A stretch of DNA of 64,000 nt. It comes from Linnemannia hyalina. Taxonomy: Eukaryota; Mortierellomycota; Mortierellomycetes; Mortierellales; Mortierellaceae. The position numbers were made by a program, and so were the translations under genes. The stretch lies in assembly GCA_019671135.1 (NCBI GenBank), contig JAHRHY010000020.1, positions 744,001-808,000 on the forward strand, given 5' to 3'. Shown here one piece after another: positions 1 to 10,994 of the stretch. Position 1 is the first letter of the stretch. The number at the start of each line of letters is the position of its first letter. The notes under the pieces were generated by a model that saw nothing but the letters and a program-made list of their open reading frames with translations, made no database searches and was not told the DNA's origin.

Positions 1-75
1 TGAAAAAGAGAAAGAAAGATCATCACATGATTTACGTATATCAGGTGATCGGTGCAGTCGCTTTGTATTAGTAGA
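1..75 (-). mobile_element. 5' terminal fragment of a Helitron-A-type element
   Basis: Read on the minus strand, this starts TCTACTAATAC and matches the segment at 14735-14809 base for base as far as I can see. TC is the canonical Helitron 5' start. The tip directly abuts the CTAG 3' end of the next Helitron at position 76, so it is the 5' end of another copy in a head-to-tail series. The rest of that copy lies outside the window. Confidence 0.7.
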
Positions 76-294
76 CTAGCAAGTGGCCGCGGCTACGCCG
101 CGGACGCTGCGCCGGTTTCTCGATTCCCAGGTTTGGCGTGTAAGGGCTAGAGGTGTTGCCGACCTGGGGTCTTTTCTCATTCATTTTGGATGTGTCTTGA
201 CTTCAAAGGGGGGAAAATAATGTTAAAAATACTATAGGAATCTCAGAACTTACCCCTGTAACGTGACTTACGCACTCTGAATCATCTCTGTTTC

Positions 295-500
295 TGATGT
301 TTCTATCTTTTTTTTCTTCTGTATCTTACTTACTCTGATCTTTTCGTTTGTGTTTTCCTCTGATCTTTTTTTTTTTGTGTCTTGCTCTGATTTTTTTTTT
401 CTATGTCTTACTCGGATCGTTTTTTTGGGTGTCTTACTCGGATCGTTTTTTGGGTGTCTTGCTCTGATCTTTTTTCTTCTGTCTTTCTGATCTTTTTCTT
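295..500. repeat. T-rich degenerate tandem repeat
   Basis: About eight imperfect copies of a 22-28-bp unit, roughly T-run plus GTGTCTTGCTCTGATC. The best-preserved pair is around 405-455 (CTTACTCGGATCG followed by a T run). The lysine/arginine-rich reading frame on the opposite strand is a by-product of the repeat. Confidence 0.6.
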
Positions 501-739
501 TCGCTCTGCTTCTTCCTCTTTTAAATTTATCTAACAAGGACAACGCACGTCAATCGACACCCATTATTTTTTCCTTTCTTTCTTTTCTTTCTTTGGGCAA
601 CAACGACAATTAATCAGCGCACCTACCTCTTTTTTTTACAACAACAAATAGGGGGTCCCTATCAGCAACAACCACGCATGCATTCCCTCTTTGATGCGTT
701 TGCCTCTTTTCAATTCTGTTTTCGACTGTTTTTCTTGAT

Positions 740-1256
740 ATGACCGACACTGTTGCTTTTGATGCTCTTTGCAATGACTGTGCTCAGACAGCTACTGATT
801 TTTTTGCGGCACAGAACAATGAGTAAGTGTTTTTTCATGTTTCTACATATGCGTGTGTGTTTTGAGTGTATGGCTTTTTTCTAATAACGGACTCTTGCGT
901 GTGTTTGTTATTTTTGTGTTTTAATAGCGTATATCCAATCGATTCGGTATCTACTGTAATCGGATTTGCGCCGCGTGGTTCAAGGTCTGAGTTGGAGTCG
1001 TCCTCTGATTCCTTATGTGATGATTCGTTAGGGTACGATAGATGGTGGCAAGAATGGCAAGAAGACATGTGGTATAAATTGGACCTTGATTTTATTATGA
1101 TGGGCCGGGAAGAGGAGGAGGAGGAGGGGGGGGAAGGTTGACGCTGCCTATGATGAGTATCTTGAATATGAATGTGGCATGATCGATAGTGCGATCGAAT
1201 TATTTGTATCTGTTTCTGCACAAACGGCCCAAATGGATCTGAAGATGGATGGCTAA
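740..1256 (+). pseudogene. small acidic two-exon gene, frameshifted
   Basis: No family recognised. Exon 1 starts at ATG 740. A canonical intron runs from 823 (GTAAGTGT) to 927 (TTAATAG) and joins in phase. Exon 2 encodes an acidic Ser/Asp-rich stretch, then a Trp-rich segment (RWWQEWQEDMWYKLDLD) and a glutamate run. The open frame ends at 1141 (98 aa). Shifting frame in the GAG/poly-G tract at about 1115-1137 continues plausible coding (VDAAYDEYLEYECGMIDSA) to a stop at 1254-1256, so a longer protein was probably broken by an indel there. It lies near the 3' end of Helitron A and may be a captured host fragment. It may also be an expressed shorter gene if the frameshift is not real. Confidence 0.45.
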
Positions 1257-2339
1257 GATCTGGTTACATCCAAATAGCATAATGTTCGCACAAATTAAAT
1301 TGTCAGGGTACAGCATATGTGAGTATGTGTAACGTGTATTCGTATGTGCTTTTGCATTTTCGCACGGGTACCGAAAAATAAAGGGTTGGTGCAAAGGGAA
1401 GCGGGGTGTGATTGAGCATTGGCCGTATCCCAATTTTTTTTCTTCTATTTCTGTTGGTTGGTGTATGTTGGTATGTGAGTTGGTTTGATCCCATCTACTC
1501 TTTTTTTTTCTTCCTATGCGCATTCATTTACACTTTAGCTGTATTCAAGGCGGGCGGGTGATGACAGCGGCGAGCGTTGGCTTGCGTATTGGTTTATTTT
1601 CAAACTTTTTTTTCTGTTTATTTTTGCGGTTGTGTTTATTGCGCGTTTCAAGTAAAATAATTAATTCGGACAGCTAAGTAAACGAATGTCATTTTCCGAT
1701 TAGACCACTAATCAATCATTCCGATTAGAGGGCTAATTTTTTACATGACACAATGCTTTGCTTGGTCAATGCTTGGAACAGAGCGAATAACGACCTAGGA
1801 ATAGTTTATCACTTAGTGTTTTGAGATGAATGTTTGACCTCAAAACATTAAGGGTTAAGCTATTCAAGCAAGGTAATGCTGGCTACGCGAAGTGGTGTAA
1901 AAACTGTCCTCTCTCCCTCACAAATCTCCACAAAAAATATTTCCGCTCCATGAGCAATGAAAATGAAAATGAAAATGAAAATTTTCTTGATGGTGTCAGA
2001 TTAGAATTCGAAACAGTTCGAAATAAGAATTCGAAACAGTTCGAAATAAGAATTCCCCGATTTGAGACTATTCTCCCATTAGATAGAAAAAATTTTACAT
2101 CATTTTATTTGAAACGCGCAATAGTATGCATATGTACTTCGCCCATACTGCAGGCTGGCATAAAGAGCTCGATGAAGTGGGTAAGGTTGCACAGGTTAGT
2201 TGTAACGTAACTTTTTTTGATGTGCTATCTTTGGGTGTGCATGATGTTGTTCCTTCAACTGAACCGTGGATGTTTCGGCATTTCAAACGGACGTTTCGGC
2301 ATTTTACATGCAGATCAAATTGGACTGTTGATCAGCATT
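1257..2339. other. non-coding region with short direct repeats
   Basis: No convincing gene. Visible structure: TTCCGATTAGA repeated near 1695 and 1720; a hexanucleotide run (GAAAAT)n at about 1958-1983; and a 23-bp tandem duplication starting GAATTCGAAACAG at 2004 and 2027. The open frame at 1830-2210 has no recognisable motif and crosses these repeats. A 40-bp segment around 1635-1675 (containing AAAATAATTAATTCG) resembles part of the solo LTR at 3939-4239. Confidence 0.5.
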
Positions 2340-3938
2340 CATTTTTTTTCCAGAAAACCAGATCTGTTTATCACGTTTACGTGTAATCCAAAGTGGCCCG
2401 AGATCACCGATCATCTCCTAGGACGACAAACAGCTACCGACCGTCCTGATTTAACAACTCGGGTATTCGCCGCCAAACTTAGATCCTTACTGGATGATCT
2501 TTTGCTATACGACGTTTTGGGCAAGGTTTGTGTACAAACAGTTTTGTCTATTTAATGCCCTTTCTTTTTTTTTTATCTGTTTGAGCAATGTCATGTTATC
2601 AAAACTAATTAGTACATATATCGCTTTACTTTATGTAAGGTTATTGGATGGTGTTGGGTTATAGAGTTTCAAAAGAGAGGTCTACCTCACTGTCACATTC
2701 TGCTCATTCTGGATCCCAAAGGCAAGCCCAAGACACCTGCTTACTTCAATACAATTGTCTCGGCGGAGCTTCCAGACAAAACCAGTCATCCTCTCACCTA
2801 TGCAAGCGTTACTTGCACTATGATTCATGGACCCTGTGGCGAACAGCACAAGAACGCTCTCTGTATGGTTGAGGGTACCAATGGCAAATGGTACTGCTCA
2901 AAAGGATTTCCGAAACCCCTCAGAGACACGACCATTGGACAGGAGGATGGCTATCCATTATACCGACGGCGCAGTGGACCCTGTCACATAACCCGCCGTA
3001 ATCAGCAAATCGACAACTCTTGGATCGTTCCCTACAATGCTTGGCTGACTACTAAGTACGATGCTCATATCAATGTCGGGATCTGCAACTCAGTCAAGGC
3101 TGTGAAGTATTTGTATAAATACGTTCATAAAGGACATGATCGCGCCAAGGTATTGTCTCACTTTTTTTTTATTACGTTAAATAATGTCATATCTTTACCT
3201 ACCATAGTAGATTTAATTATGCTTTATATTTTCTTTTTTAACTTCCAAGGTTGGAGTTGCCAACGCGTCCGCTCGAGATGAAATAACAGAATATATTGAC
3301 GCCAGATACGTCTCAGCCTGTGAGGCAATGTGGAGACTGCTGAAGCTGCCCATGCATGGACACTCACCTAGCATTATTCGACTGCAGGTGCATCTACCAG
3401 GACAACACTTGGTCACCATAAAAAAAAAAGGGCGCGACACTAGAACATGCCGTCAACAAAAATAGCGACAGTATGCTTATGGCATATTTCACCCTCAATG
3501 CTCACAACAACAACGCCCATCAATACACCTACTACCAACTACCCGAGCATTATGGTTTTGATCATCAGACCCGATCTTGGCATAAACGACGACTTCGACA
3601 CGACACCATAGCACGCATGTACACCGTACACCCAAAGGATGGAGAACGATACATGCTTAGAGTGCTACTCATGCATGTTACCGGCGCTAAAGGCTTTGAG
3701 GAACTCAGGACGTACAAAGGCATCATCTATCCTTCTTTCTGGGCTGCCGCTCAAGCACGGGGTCTTTTGACAAACGATGCTGAATGGATCAACTGCTTAA
3801 GAGAAGCAAATGCGCTACAACACCCACGACATCTCCGATACCTATTTGCAATGATCCTCTGTTGCTGCAGCCCATCCGATCCAAAGAAGCTCTGGACTCT
3901 ATATGCCAACGACCTGTCTGTCGACTTTCTCTATAAGG

Positions 3939-4239
3939 TGAGTTATAATCATATATATCACAATAAACGAAAAGAACACAAGTACTCGCCATCCCTGGAT
4001 GAACAGATTCCGCTCTTTGTTTTATTAGCCTTACACCTATTGCGCCTTGCAACCAAAATAATTAATTCGAACAACTAAACCCTGATTAAGTTGCTGTTCA
4101 CAACTAAAATTTTGTTCCGCGCCTGTGTACACTCCGCTCTCCACTGAATTTTGTTGGATTAGTTTTAATTTTTTTGCCTCATTTTGTAAGAAAGGCACAA
4201 TACTGTTGATATTACTCTACTATTATTTAATATTTTTCA
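3939..4239 (+). mobile_element. solo LTR, family X
   Basis: A 301-bp insertion starting TGAGTTATAATC and ending TTTTTCA (TG...CA), flanked by a 5-bp direct repeat TAAGG (3934-3938 and 4240-4244). Removing it with one TAAGG brings the upstream and downstream helicase frames back into register, although a TAA codon remains just downstream. Its first 100 bp or so resemble the LTR-like repeats at 57378 and 59364. The GT at its left edge looks like a splice donor, but the phases do not join, so I read it as an insertion, not an intron. Confidence 0.7.
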
Positions 4240-5377
4240 TAAGGCGCAACAATGTTAACTCTACAGTCCTGACGATCCACAAGCCATAATTGATGCCAGA
4301 TACAATGCACTCTTCCATATCAACAGTTTACTCAACGATATGGAATCGAGCCTCGACAAATACCCAACCATGCCTCAACACACACACGACAATATTATCA
4401 ATTATCCCTGGAACAACACTACCAGCCAAGATCGTACTCACCATGAACCAACAGTACAGGAATATGCACAACTAGCAACAATCCACCTTCGTCTGTTAAC
4501 ACCTGAACAGGCAACTGTCATCAACACAATCATCGCTACGATCTCCTCAAGGACATTTAAGCGACTATTTTTTATTGATGGCCCTGGAGGAACAGGAAAA
4601 AACTTTTTATATAATACTCTTATCGAGTACATACGCGGACATCAACAAAGGCCGGTCGTAGTCGTCGCATCTTCAGGAATCGCCTCAATAATCTTGCACC
4701 AAGGACATACAGCCCATACAGCATTCAGCATTCCCCTCAACATAACCGACAAAACAACAACTTTCCTTACCAGAAATAGTATCCTTGGTAAAGCCGTCAT
4801 CAATGCAGCAGCTGTCTTTTGGGATGAGGCGCCCATGCTTCACAACAAAGTATTTGAGGCAGTCGACAAAACGTTTCGCCACTTGACAGAGGCAACAAAC
4901 ATACCGTTCGGCGGCAGAGTTATCGTATTTGGAGGCGACTTCCGACAGATACTCCCAATCGTTTTACATGGATCAGAGTCCGACGTCATAAATGCATCCT
5001 TAAAAAAATCAACAACTATCTGGAACCATATCACCGTCCTCAAGCTCACCAAAAACTTAAGGATCAGAAACAACGACGAGCATCAACCATACATCGATTA
5101 CCTTCTCAGAATTGGCAACGGCACAGAGACAATGTACAGCGATGGCAACCACCACGATTACGTTAAGATACCAGACAACATCATCCTTCACCCAACAGGA
5201 GTCAACATCAACGACAGCTATGAACAACAGTTGATACGCACCACCTTCCCAGATATCGACTTACCAACATTTCCCCTGACATTTTTGAAGACAGAGCGAT
5301 TCTCTGTCCTCTAAATGTTGACATCAACAAAATCAACACTCTTGCTACCGATATGTTCCACTCAGATAAAGCTGAAA

Positions 5378-5672
5378 CGTAATAGGAGCAGAGCAAGAGA
5401 GAAGAGACAAGGGTGATGGCAAGGAAGGAAGGCAAGAGGCAAGGATAATAGCAAGGGAAAGAGACAAGAGGGTGTGGGGACAAGAGGAAAGGGCAAGAAG
5501 GAATGAGGTTTATTGTACAGGAGGGATAGGGTATTTATACGTCTATGGTATGAGGGATTATGGTGAGGTAATAATAAGCAGGGGTAGTGTGTAAGACAGA
5601 CACACAAGATATTAACAAGGAAGTAAGGAACAAGGCAGCCAAAAGCAGGAGGCAATCTACAATCCTATTACA
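5378..5672 (-). mobile_element. solo LTR, family Y
   Basis: A 295-bp insertion flanked by the 5-bp duplication TGAAA (5373-5377 and 5673-5677). On the minus strand it starts TGTAATAGGA and ends TCCTATTACG, so the ends are inverted repeats (final CA decayed to CG). Minus-strand content fits an LTR: a TATA-like CGTATAAATACCC followed downstream by AATAAA. It interrupts the plus-strand RepHel pseudogene between the sixth helicase motif region and the C-terminal part. There are no internal sequences, so it is a solo LTR left by recombination. Confidence 0.8.
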
Positions 5673-6485
5673 TGAAACGTACACAAGTGTCGACTACACG
5701 GACATCAATCCAAATCAAGCTGTTCACTTTCCACCAGAATTCCTCAACACGCTTGACATCTCCTCTATACCACCACACAAACTTACACTAAAAGTAGGAC
5801 AGCCAATTATCCTACTCCTCAATATCTCAACAAAACGAGGGATGTGCAATGGAACGCGACTACAGATCACCAACCTTAAAAAATATGTCATCGAGGCGAA
5901 AATCTTGCCTGGATCGTTTACCTACAACATTGTCCTCATATCCCGCATTCCTCTCACAACAAACGACGACGGTACATCACCTATCAAATTTACCCGACTT
6001 CAATTTCCCATCAGACTAGCATTTGCCCTCACTATTAATAAGGCTCAAGGACAAACATTAACAACCACCGGTATATATTTACCCCTATCTGTTTTTACAC
6101 ATGGACAACTCTATGTGGCACTTTCGAGATGCTCTAACCCCAACAACTTGAAAGTTCTAATACTCGATAACCCAACACAAATACGACCAACACTCTTCCC
6201 TAACTCTCCATTTTCAGCACCAGATGGATCCTACACAAGAAATATTGTATTTAAATCAGCTTGGTAACCCTTAATCCATTTACACTACATCCCCCATTAC
6301 ACTGCATTCCTTTATCATTTACAAACACTCATCTTAAGAATAAATTATATTAACACAAGGGCAATTCGCTAGTATTAGGAATAAAAAAATGAGCCAGCAA
6401 AAAGGATGAGAGGACTGATCTAAAGAACGGGCGAGCATTGTTCACTCTTTTAACATTTTGATCGATTCTATGGTGTAGGGTATGA

Positions 6486-9050
6486 TTACGGAACTCTCTT
6501 ATAGACATCACTTCTAGTGTATGTGCCCTCAAGCTCGGGGATGCTGCCATGGATCATAAGAACTTTGACATTTTTGATGTCTGCGCATCAAGAAAGAGAA
6601 ATATAAAGCTTACTGTGTGTGAACACAGGAGTAGGGAGATAGAGTCCGACATTTTCAAGGGTCTGACCCTGCGCCTTGTTGATCGTCATGGCAAAGGCAG
6701 GCCTGACCGGGAACTGTCGTCTCTTGAATGTGATCGGGGAGGACTTGTCGTCTGTTGTTAAAATCGGCACTCGTGGGATGAAGACCAAGTCGGTGGCAAA
6801 AGGTCCCGTTAGGATTGTCGCCATGATGCAGCGTGGCCTGAGCCGGCGGACAATCAAGCGAGTTCCGTTGCAGAGTCCTTTTTTTTGGTCCACATTTCGG
6901 AGGAGAATGATGGGCATGCCAACTTTCAGCACCAGATAGTAGGGAGGTAATCCAGTGGGGTCCAAAGAGTTGAGATACTCTGTAGGATAGTTGGCGACGC
7001 CGTTGGTATCTGAATCCGGAACGGAGTCTTGGCCAAGGTACTCTGTTGCCTTGCCAGGAAGTAGTGTGGTCGGGAGGTTGTTCATGTAATTGACATCCTT
7101 GTTCAGTGTTGTCAAAATAGCGGTGCGCTTGATGTCGTGAGGTGCAAAGTTGCCGATGGAGATATTGGGGTAGATGGTGCGGATAAGTTGGATCTCGTGC
7201 TCGTTGTTGAGATTGGGTCCATGTGGCGTAAAAAGGATGTCGTCTGGAATCCTGATATAATCATCAGAGTCGCCAAGGAAAATGTCTGCTCCTTGCCTTC
7301 ACCCACATGTAGCAAAAAATCGACGGAAGAAAAAGAGCTGCTCTTGTCCTCCATGACTCGCATATTGCGAGTTTGCTTGAGTGCCTTGACCTTGGGCCAA
7401 ATGGTGCCAGACATCTTTAGACATGCGCCTTCGATTTGAGACTGAGATCCATGAACAACCACCGGCAACACCTGTTGAAAGTCACCACCGAACACGACAA
7501 TCTTTCCGCCGAAAGGAACCAAGGGTCGATCCATAATCCGGTCCACAGACTCAAAGACATTTCGATGCATCATGGGTACCTCGTCCCAGATGATGAGGTC
7601 GGCCGCATGAATAATGGATCCGACTTGTTGCTCGCGGGTGATATTTCAGGTCGAGTCTTTGAAAACTGGATTGGGGAACTTGAAGACAGAGTGTGCAATG
7701 CGTCCACCATGAAGGATCAGAGCTGCTATACCGGATGACGCGAGGACAACAACATTCTTTTTCAGAACACCACTGATTTGTTCAATCAGTGTGTTGTAGA
7801 GAAAGAATTTGCCGGTGCCACCTGGTCCGTCAATAAAATAGAGGTCGGTCCTTTGGGGGCGGACGGGTGTGGAGACAGAGGCGATGACTTCGTCAAATAT
7901 TACCCGATGCTCGACATTCATGGTTTGAATGTGAGGGCCCGCCAGCTTGGCGAGCTCTTCATGCGATTTTTCGCTGTGGTCAGAGGCGGACTTTGGGATG
8001 TAGCGGAGAATGCTGTCGCTGATGTCTTGTGGCATAGTGGGAAAGGCGGCCAGAGAAGGGAGACAGAACCTCTCGCCGTCCTTAGGCTGGACAAAGTAGA
8101 TCCGGGCAATCTTGAGGGTGTCCTTTTGATGCCCCTTGTCCCACTTGCGATTGTTTTGGTCGTAGGTGTAATGCTCGCGAATCTCGGCGTATGTATATTT
8201 ATGTGCGTCCTTGTCCTCTTGGTTCAGCTTAAAGTAGGCCATCAGTTGACTGTCGTTGTTACGGCGGGCGACACAAAGTAGATCCGCGTATGTGACGTTG
8301 TGCTGGCCTATGAGATGGACCTGTAGACGTTGCACAGCAGGTGAACGACCGTACAAAGGATATCCAAGGACGCGCCACATGCTTTCATGGGAAGAGAGGT
8401 ATCTCATATCGCGAAATTCGCGAATCTCGATGCGTGAAGGATGCTATTATACAAACGATAGCAAACAAAAAGAGAGTGAGAAAAAATAGTAAGCAAGGTG
8501 TTGCAATGGTCAGACATCCAGGGAAAAAAATGCGCAAAAAAAGTACCTCCTTGCTTGCTGCATTTTTTTTGGTGTGCAGCGATTGAGCCTTCAGTGGCGG
8601 TGGTGTTATACCCTGTAGCGGTAGCTGTAGCAGTGGCGGCGCTGCTGCTGGTGCTGGTGCTAGTGCTAGTGCTAGTGTTGGTGCTGGTGGATGCAAAGAC
8701 GACGATGGGATTGATCAGTGGAGGCAAACAGAAGACCCTTCTTTTTCGAGGGCGATCTTGGCTCTGCTCGGTCCATTGGGAAAATGAAAAATGAAAAATA
8801 GAAATTTGTGTATGTCCATTGATGCTTTGACTTCTGTGCTGCGATACTATTGTTTCTTTTGCTTTGATAGAAATAAGGGGGCAATGAACAAAAGACATGC
8901 CTTACGGATGTGCTCGTATAAATATTTCACGGCAGAGACGGAAAACCATATCTCGACATTGAGGTGGGTGTTGAACTTGGTTGCCAGCCAAAGGTTGTGA
9001 GGCACGACCCAGCTATTGTCGATCTCTGTCGGGAGATTATCGGCCAGTTC
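6486..9050 (-). pseudogene. decayed Helitron RepHel, minus strand
   Basis: A second degenerate RepHel, oriented as expected for Helitron A. Recognisable from its N-terminal side: IDNSWVVPHNLWLATKFN (about 9040), AVKYLYEHIRKA (about 8910), RYLSSHESMWRVLGYPL (8405), Walker A DGPGGTGKFF (about 7825), DEVPM, GGDFQQVLPVV (about 7480), GTRLIVRRL, INKAQGQTL (about 6660) and LYISLS. The HUH segment is missing. Lesions: a TGA after VFKDST (about 7645), frameshifts near 7270 and 7115, a TGA in place of the Arg codon after LYISLS (about 6586) with homologous coding continuing to a stop at 6486-6488, and a gap at 8430-8890 that replaces an intron position and holds a (GCT/GGT)n-type microsatellite. Not functional. 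Confidence 0.85.
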
Positions 9051-9926
9051 TATTTGGTTACACCTTCCGGCACAGGCATCCAAGGTCGCCCTCTTAGTCC
9101 CAAAAGACCTGGCAAGATGTTCAAGGTGGCCGACAGGATTCCGGCCATCACACCCACACTTGGTGCACATGCTTCTGGAGGTGGGAACTGGCGTGCGCGT
9201 GTTCGTGATGCTGTTGGAGCCGCAGACGTTGGCGTTGGAATTAGTACCGCTAGTGCTGGTGGTACTGGTGGTGCTGGTGGTGCTGGTGGTAATGGTGGTG
9301 GATGATGGTGCCGCTTCCGATTCCTCATCAGTCTCCTCTTCAACAATCATTCGCCGTCGCTTGTCCAACTTAACCGAGGTTGTCCCAACAATGGGCGGGC
9401 GATCACTATTGATGGTGCCGTTTTGGTAGGCATCGTAAATGTCTATTGAAAAGACATTGTCAAATTGCCATTCGTCAGCAAATCACTCAGGACGTCAATG
9501 AAATCATTGTCGTCATTGAACCCATAGTCTCTGTCCGTGTCCTGACCAGTGACAGGGACGGCGATAGTAGGTGTATTGTTGCTAGAGACGTTTTTTGCAA
9601 CCTGCTTCTGCTCCTGCTTCTGCCCCTGCTCCTGCTCCTGTTTCTGCCTCTGCTCCTGCTCCTGCTTCTGGTCTTGAGTTAAGTTGGTCCTGAAAAAGAC
9701 CCTTAATCGACGTCCACTTACCTTTGAAGTTGGCGTTGGGGTGGGGAACAACAGTGGCAACCTTGGGCTTGAAACCCCGGAGGTGTGTATACGCATCCTC
9801 AAAATACGTAATGTTGTCGGGGACAGGGTCGTGAACAGGAGCCGTTGAGATCAAGATGCTTCTGCTGTCGATATCAGAGGTCATGTTGTTGACGGGGACA
9901 TCAGGGGTTGGATCAGAGACATTCAC
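9051..9926 (-). pseudogene. unidentified coding-like fragments, possible captured gene
   Basis: Upstream of the minus-strand helicase remains are open stretches that do not look like Helitron protein. 9926-9680 reads YFEDAYTHLRGFKPKV and FKGKWTSIKGLFQDQL. Another frame (about 9680-9470) is Gln/Glu/Lys-rich and then acidic (DRDYGFNDDNDFIDVL). A third (about 9475-9190) contains FDNVFSIDIYDAYQNG and a Thr/Ser-rich run, followed by CTKCGCDGRNPVGHLEHL. Frames change at simple repeats (CTGCTC-type at 9600-9670, GGT-type at 9250-9300), which suggests indels or exon borders. No family recognised. Capture by Helitron A is an inference from position. Confidence 0.35.
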
Positions 9927-10994
9927 GATAGTTGCATTATCGTTCTACGTATCGTCTGTATTGCAGCGCCTGCGATTATTGAGAGTGGTGCGCCCTTTAC
10001 AATGCGCTGCAGCAGCCGAACCAAGACCTTAGAGCTCAAAGAGGACTGTTGCCTGCGATAAGTAGGAAACAGTACTAAAGGTCAGGGATGAACAGAAATG
10101 AACATAAATAACATAGTTGCATATAGACACTGACATAGACTTACTTTGGAGCAGCAGCAGAAGAACGGGTTCCGGTACGGGTATAAAGAGGCGTGGATGG
10201 TTTGCGCATGTTGAAGAGGATAAAACTTGAGACTGTAGAAGATATGTCAAAATATGGTCAAGGATTAATGAGAATCGATACTGAGAATTATGAGACGCTT
10301 ACCCTTTTCTAAAAGAGAAATAATACAACCTCTTCACTCTCCTTGTGCCACGACATACCGTTACCCTACTGTTCACTGACCATGCTCAGTAGATTGGCGT
10401 CTGTGTTCTCTTCATTCTTGTTCTTCCTTGTGGTATGTGTGCTCGCGTCTTCGTGTTTGTCCATGCCAAGCTGAGTCCTCATGTCTGTCCATGCTGAAAA
10501 GGATGGTGTATGGTCGAATATGTCAATGGAAAGAAAGAGAGGAATATTTTATTTCACACCTTAGAGGGGGTAATATGCGTACGCAACCCACTCTGATAGT
10601 GACGTTCTCACTTTGGTGTTAACATCATGAGTCTGGTGCATTTTTTCAAAAAAAAAAAAAGGGCCAAGCTGCATCTTCATGTCTGTCCATGCCAAGCTGC
10701 ATCCTCATGTCTGTCCATTCCATGCTGCGTCTGCATTCTCATGTCTCATTTTGTCCATGCCATGCTGGTGGATGTCTTTTTTGTTTCTGGTGTCGTTTGT
10801 TGCTTGCTGTTGTTGCTATTGTTGTTTGTTGCTTTCTGTTGCAGTTTTTGTTGTTGTAAAAGAAAAGAAGGGGGTAAAAAAAGGAAGATAACATGATGTC
10901 GAGGATGGAGACGTCACGCCGGTGTGCAATTATGCAATTACAGAAAATTGGTGTATATCATGTGATAAAGAGACATTGATTTTAATATATGAGA
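9927..10994. other. non-coding region inside Helitron A with 26-bp repeats
   Basis: No gene recognised. Around 10463-10770 there are four or five imperfect copies of a unit resembling GTCCATGCCAAGCTGCATC plus CTCATGTCT, with a 13-nt A run between the first and second groups. A TTGTTGC-type simple repeat follows at about 10795-10855. Confidence 0.5.

Larger units (their letters stand above)
2340..6267 (+). pseudogene. decayed Helitron RepHel (Rep/Pif1-like helicase), plus strand
   Basis: This is the rolling-circle replication initiator plus Pif1-type helicase of a Helitron, truncated at the 5' side. The visible order is: PDLFITFTCNPKWPE (helitron-like N domain, about 2352); an intron at 2526-2639 in the same place (after Gly-Lys) as in the intact copy; the HUH motif in GLPHCHILLIL (about 2685); a second intron at 3150-3249; tyrosines in KYLYKYVHKGHDR (about 3110); Walker A GPGGTGKN (about 4580); DEAPM (4826); GGDFRQ (4935); and C-terminal NKAQGQTL and LYVALSRC. 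Lesions: frameshifts at the A run near 3421-3430 and near 5275, plus solo-LTR insertions at 3939-4239 and 5378-5672. No Helitron ends could be assigned. Confidence 0.85.
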
